In this document: piece after piece, positions 62,276 through 64,000 of the stretch
Position numbering within the stretch: position 1 is the first letter of the stretch
How the letters are laid out: the number at the start of each line of letters is the position of its first letter
NCBI GenBank assembly: GCA_963751355.1
Contig: CAVVVS010000091.1
Coordinates: 1 to 64,000 of the forward strand
DNA from: CAVVVS01 sp963751355
GTDB lineage: Bacteria > Bacteroidota > Ignavibacteria > Ignavibacteriales > Ignavibacteriaceae
Length of the DNA stretch: 64,000 nt
Direction: 5' to 3'
Made by a program: the position numbers and the translations under genes
Notes under the pieces: generated by a model
What the model was told of the DNA's origin: nothing
The model's input: only the letters and a program-made list of their open reading frames with translations
Database searches by the model: none

Positions 62276-63778
62276 ATGAAAAAATCTACCTACTTATTAT
62301 TATTGTCGCTTTTTATTATTAATACTCTTTTTGCTCGAGAAAAATATCCTAAAAGAGAAGTCCGTGCGGCATGGATTGCGACTGTGAAAAATATTGACTG
62401 GCCTTTATCCAACACCGAGACATCCGGTCAACAAATTAGCGAGATGGTTGCAATGTTCGACAGTTTGAAAGCTGCGGGAATAAACACCGTGTATTTTCAA
62501 ATTCGTACCGAATGCGATGCTCTTTACAAATCTTCGTACGAACCCTGGTCATATTGGTTAACAGGCAGACAGGGCGAGGCTCCCAAACCTTATTATGACC
62601 CTTTAGCTTTTGCAATATCGGAAGCTCATAAGAGAGGAATGGAAATACACGCCTGGTTCAATCCGTACCGGGCAGTTCGAAAGGTAGGTGATTATAAATT
62701 ATCTCCTGCTCATGTAACCGCTCTGCACCCGAATTGGATTCTTAATTTCGGTGATAATGAAATATTGAATCCGGGAATTCCTGATGTAACAGAATACATT
62801 ACAAAAATAGTTGCAGACGTAGTAAAAAGATACGATGTTGACGGAATTCATTTCGATGATTATTTTTATCCTTACGTACCTCACATAACAAATCAAGATT
62901 CTGAAACTTTTGCAAGGTACGGAGGCAGCTTTACAAACATTGATGATTGGCGTAGGAGCAATATTAACAAAATGGTTGAAGCTGTTTATAATACAATCAA
63001 ATCAATTAATCCAAAAGTAAAATTCGGAGTCAGTCCGTTTGGCATCGTTGAAAATAAGTATGCCGGTACTAACGGTTTCGAATCATACAATAAAATATAT
63101 TGCGATCCGCTTACCTGGCTGAAAGATAAAACCGTTGATTATATTGTGCCGCAGCTCTACTGGGAAGTAGGAAACAAGGCCGCCGATTATTCAAAGCTAT
63201 TACCGTGGTGGCAATCTGTTACGAACGGAAGGCAATTGTATATTGGTGTATTTTCATCAAAAATGGCGGCTCCGGGTTATAAAGGTTCCCCGGATGAATT
63301 GGAGAACGAGATAAAGTTGAACCGACAATATAAAAATGTTTACGGTACTGTATTCTTCAGCGCAAAATCAATTGTAAATAATTATTCTTATTTAGCAGAT
63401 ACATTGAAGGATAATTATTATAAATATCCGGCTCTGATTCCTGCTATGCCCTGGATTGACAACATTCCGCCGCTGCCTCCTTCACAGTTGAAAGAAAAAT
63501 ATGATTGGGATAAAGACGTTATGCTTACCTGGAATGGTCCCGGCAAGGCGGTGGATGGAGATACTGCTTATCAATATGTGATATACAGGTTTTCAGGAAG
63601 CCGCGGTGTAAACATAAATGATCCAGGCAGCATTGTTGCAATTATTAACGGTAATAATAACGGGTACACCGATAAAAACGTTGAAAAAGGTACAGATTAT
63701 ATTTACGTTGTTACTGCATTAGACCGGCTTCATAATGAAAGCAATAATAATCCCGAAATAAAAGTTTATTTACAATAA
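62276..63778 (+). CDS. GHL10-family glycoside hydrolase-like protein (DUF187/YngK-like)
   Basis: 500 residues, signal peptide 1-20 (LFIINTLFA). GHL10/YngK features: KREVRAAWIATVKNIDWP at about 25-42, INTVYFQIRTECDALYKSSYEPWSYWLTG (in parts) near 75, HAWFNPYRAV near 127, DGIHFDDYFYPY near 193, and VKFGVSPFGI near 253. A fibronectin III-like domain closes the protein (about 405-498, YVIYRFSGSRG, YIYVVTALDRL). Family members hydrolyse glycosidic bonds in peptidoglycan-related or other glycans; the substrate is not established. Divergent from the 1064-residue GH-A gene, with a 290-base gap between them. Confidence 0.9.
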   Translation: MKKSTYLLLLSLFIINTLFAREKYPKREVRAAWIATVKNIDWPLSNTETSGQQISEMVAMFDSLKAAGINTVYFQIRTECDALYKSSYEPWSYWLTGRQGEAPKPYYDPLAFAISEAHKRGMEIHAWFNPYRAVRKVGDYKLSPAHVTALHPNWILNFGDNEILNPGIPDVTEYITKIVADVVKRYDVDGIHFDDYFYPYVPHITNQDSETFARYGGSFTNIDDWRRSNINKMVEAVYNTIKSINPKVKFGVSPFGIVENKYAGTNGFESYNKIYCDPLTWLKDKTVDYIVPQLYWEVGNKAADYSKLLPWWQSVTNGRQLYIGVFSSKMAAPGYKGSPDELENEIKLNRQYKNVYGTVFFSAKSIVNNYSYLADTLKDNYYKYPALIPAMPWIDNIPPLPPSQLKEKYDWDKDVMLTWNGPGKAVDGDTAYQYVIYRFSGSRGVNINDPGSIVAIINGNNNGYTDKNVEKGTDYIYVVTALDRLHNESNNNPEIKVYLQ

Positions 63779-63960
63779 GCGGCGTAATAGATATATTTGC
63801 AATTAGAATATTTCATGCGGAGAAATGTTCGAAAATTATTTTAGCGTATATTTTTTATCATGTTAAAAAATTTTCTTCAAACCTCAACCTATTCATAATT
63901 TAACTTGATGTGTAGATCTTGTTAAGAGGAATTAATATTTAAAATAAGAAGAGGAGAATT

Positions 63961-64000
63961 ATGGCATACGTAATAACTAAACTTTGTTTAGATTGCAAGG
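63961..64000 (+). CDS. Ferredoxin, partial (cut by window end)
   Basis: Only 13 codons are visible: MAYVITKLCLDCK, which matches the conserved N-terminus of small bacterial 4Fe-4S ferredoxins (MAYVITxxCxxCK) including the first CxxC cluster ligands. The ATG follows GAGGAGAAT, a strong ribosome-binding sequence. Cluster type and length cannot be judged from the fragment. Confidence 0.75.
   Translation, partial: MAYVITKLCLDCK

Noticed and set aside
1..64000. tRNA, rRNA, CRISPR arrays, insertion sequences, prophage
   Set aside because: I looked in the intergenic gaps and saw no cloverleaf-like or repeat-spacer pattern and no transposase or integrase frame; reading by eye could miss a tRNA.

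Overview
The window is a low-GC (roughly mid-30s percent by eye), densely coding chromosomal segment of a member of the Bacteroidota/Chlorobi group, most probably an Ignavibacteria (Melioribacter/Ignavibacterium-like) bacterium. The evidence is: three secreted proteins ending in a type IX secretion (T9SS) sorting domain with the NYPNPFNP signature that is common in Ignavibacteria and relatives; a DUF5916 outer-membrane protein; a TonB-dependent receptor with a carboxypeptidase-like N-terminal domain; a BshB1-type bacillithiol deacetylase; and frequent Shine-Dalgarno sequences of the AGGGG/GAGG type, which classical Bacteroidia mostly lack. The assignment is inference from gene content, not a computed phylogeny. 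I saw no rRNA, tRNA, CRISPR array, transposase or phage gene. Layout: 1-10 kb holds a TPR protein cut by the window edge, aroE, two class I aminotransferases, a group II PLP decarboxylase, small proteins (YbjQ/UPF0145, DinB-like, an outer-membrane barrel) and ATP-type pckA, translationally coupled (ATGA) to one aminotransferase. 10-19 kb is a secreted-protein region: a DUF1579-like protein, a seven-bladed SBBP propeller with a T9SS tail, and a 1283-residue subtilase with PKD repeats and a T9SS tail. The subtilase lies directly behind a small lipoprotein that resembles a stand-alone subtilase propeptide, and a 12-G tract sits in its ribosome-binding region. 18.8-23 kb carries a small lipoprotein gene split across two frames at an A_AAA_AAG slippery heptamer, a DUF3267 membrane protein, a homologue of the cyanobacterial fluorescence recovery protein (FRP-like), asnA, a small membrane protein and coaD. 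23-31 kb holds a lipid kinase, a MarC-family protein, rsmD, a PilM-like/membrane/ComEA-like trio (type IV pilus or DNA uptake) and the hrcA-grpE-dnaJ heat-shock operon. 31-41 kb has a nine-heme cytochrome c with a T9SS tail (probable extracellular electron transfer), purM, a DUF5916 protein, and a lipoprotein plus TonB-dependent receptor pair. 41-53 kb is housekeeping and envelope: a TatD-radical SAM fusion, dacB, an M28 peptidase, prmA, an amidohydrolase, bshB1, an M15 peptidase, a double FKBP lipoprotein, and an overlapping LMW phosphatase/fructosamine-kinase pair that looks like a protein-deglycation module. 53-64 kb is an alpha-mannan or high-mannose N-glycan degradation cluster: GH47, GH92, GH125 and a 1064-residue clan GH-A enzyme, with a divergent GHL10-family hydrolase. 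The window ends in the first codons of a ferredoxin. How the genes fit together: the physiology suggested is a heterotroph that exports large adhesive or proteolytic proteins by T9SS, degrades mannose-rich glycans, can do gluconeogenesis from C4 acids (PEPCK plus aspartate aminotransferase), uses bacillithiol-type redox buffering, and probably passes electrons to outer-surface heme proteins. The observations most worth following up are the FRP-like protein, the frameshift site in the small lipoprotein gene, the poly-G tract plus propeptide-like lipoprotein at the subtilase, the sortable multiheme cytochrome, and the GH47/GH92/GH125 set.
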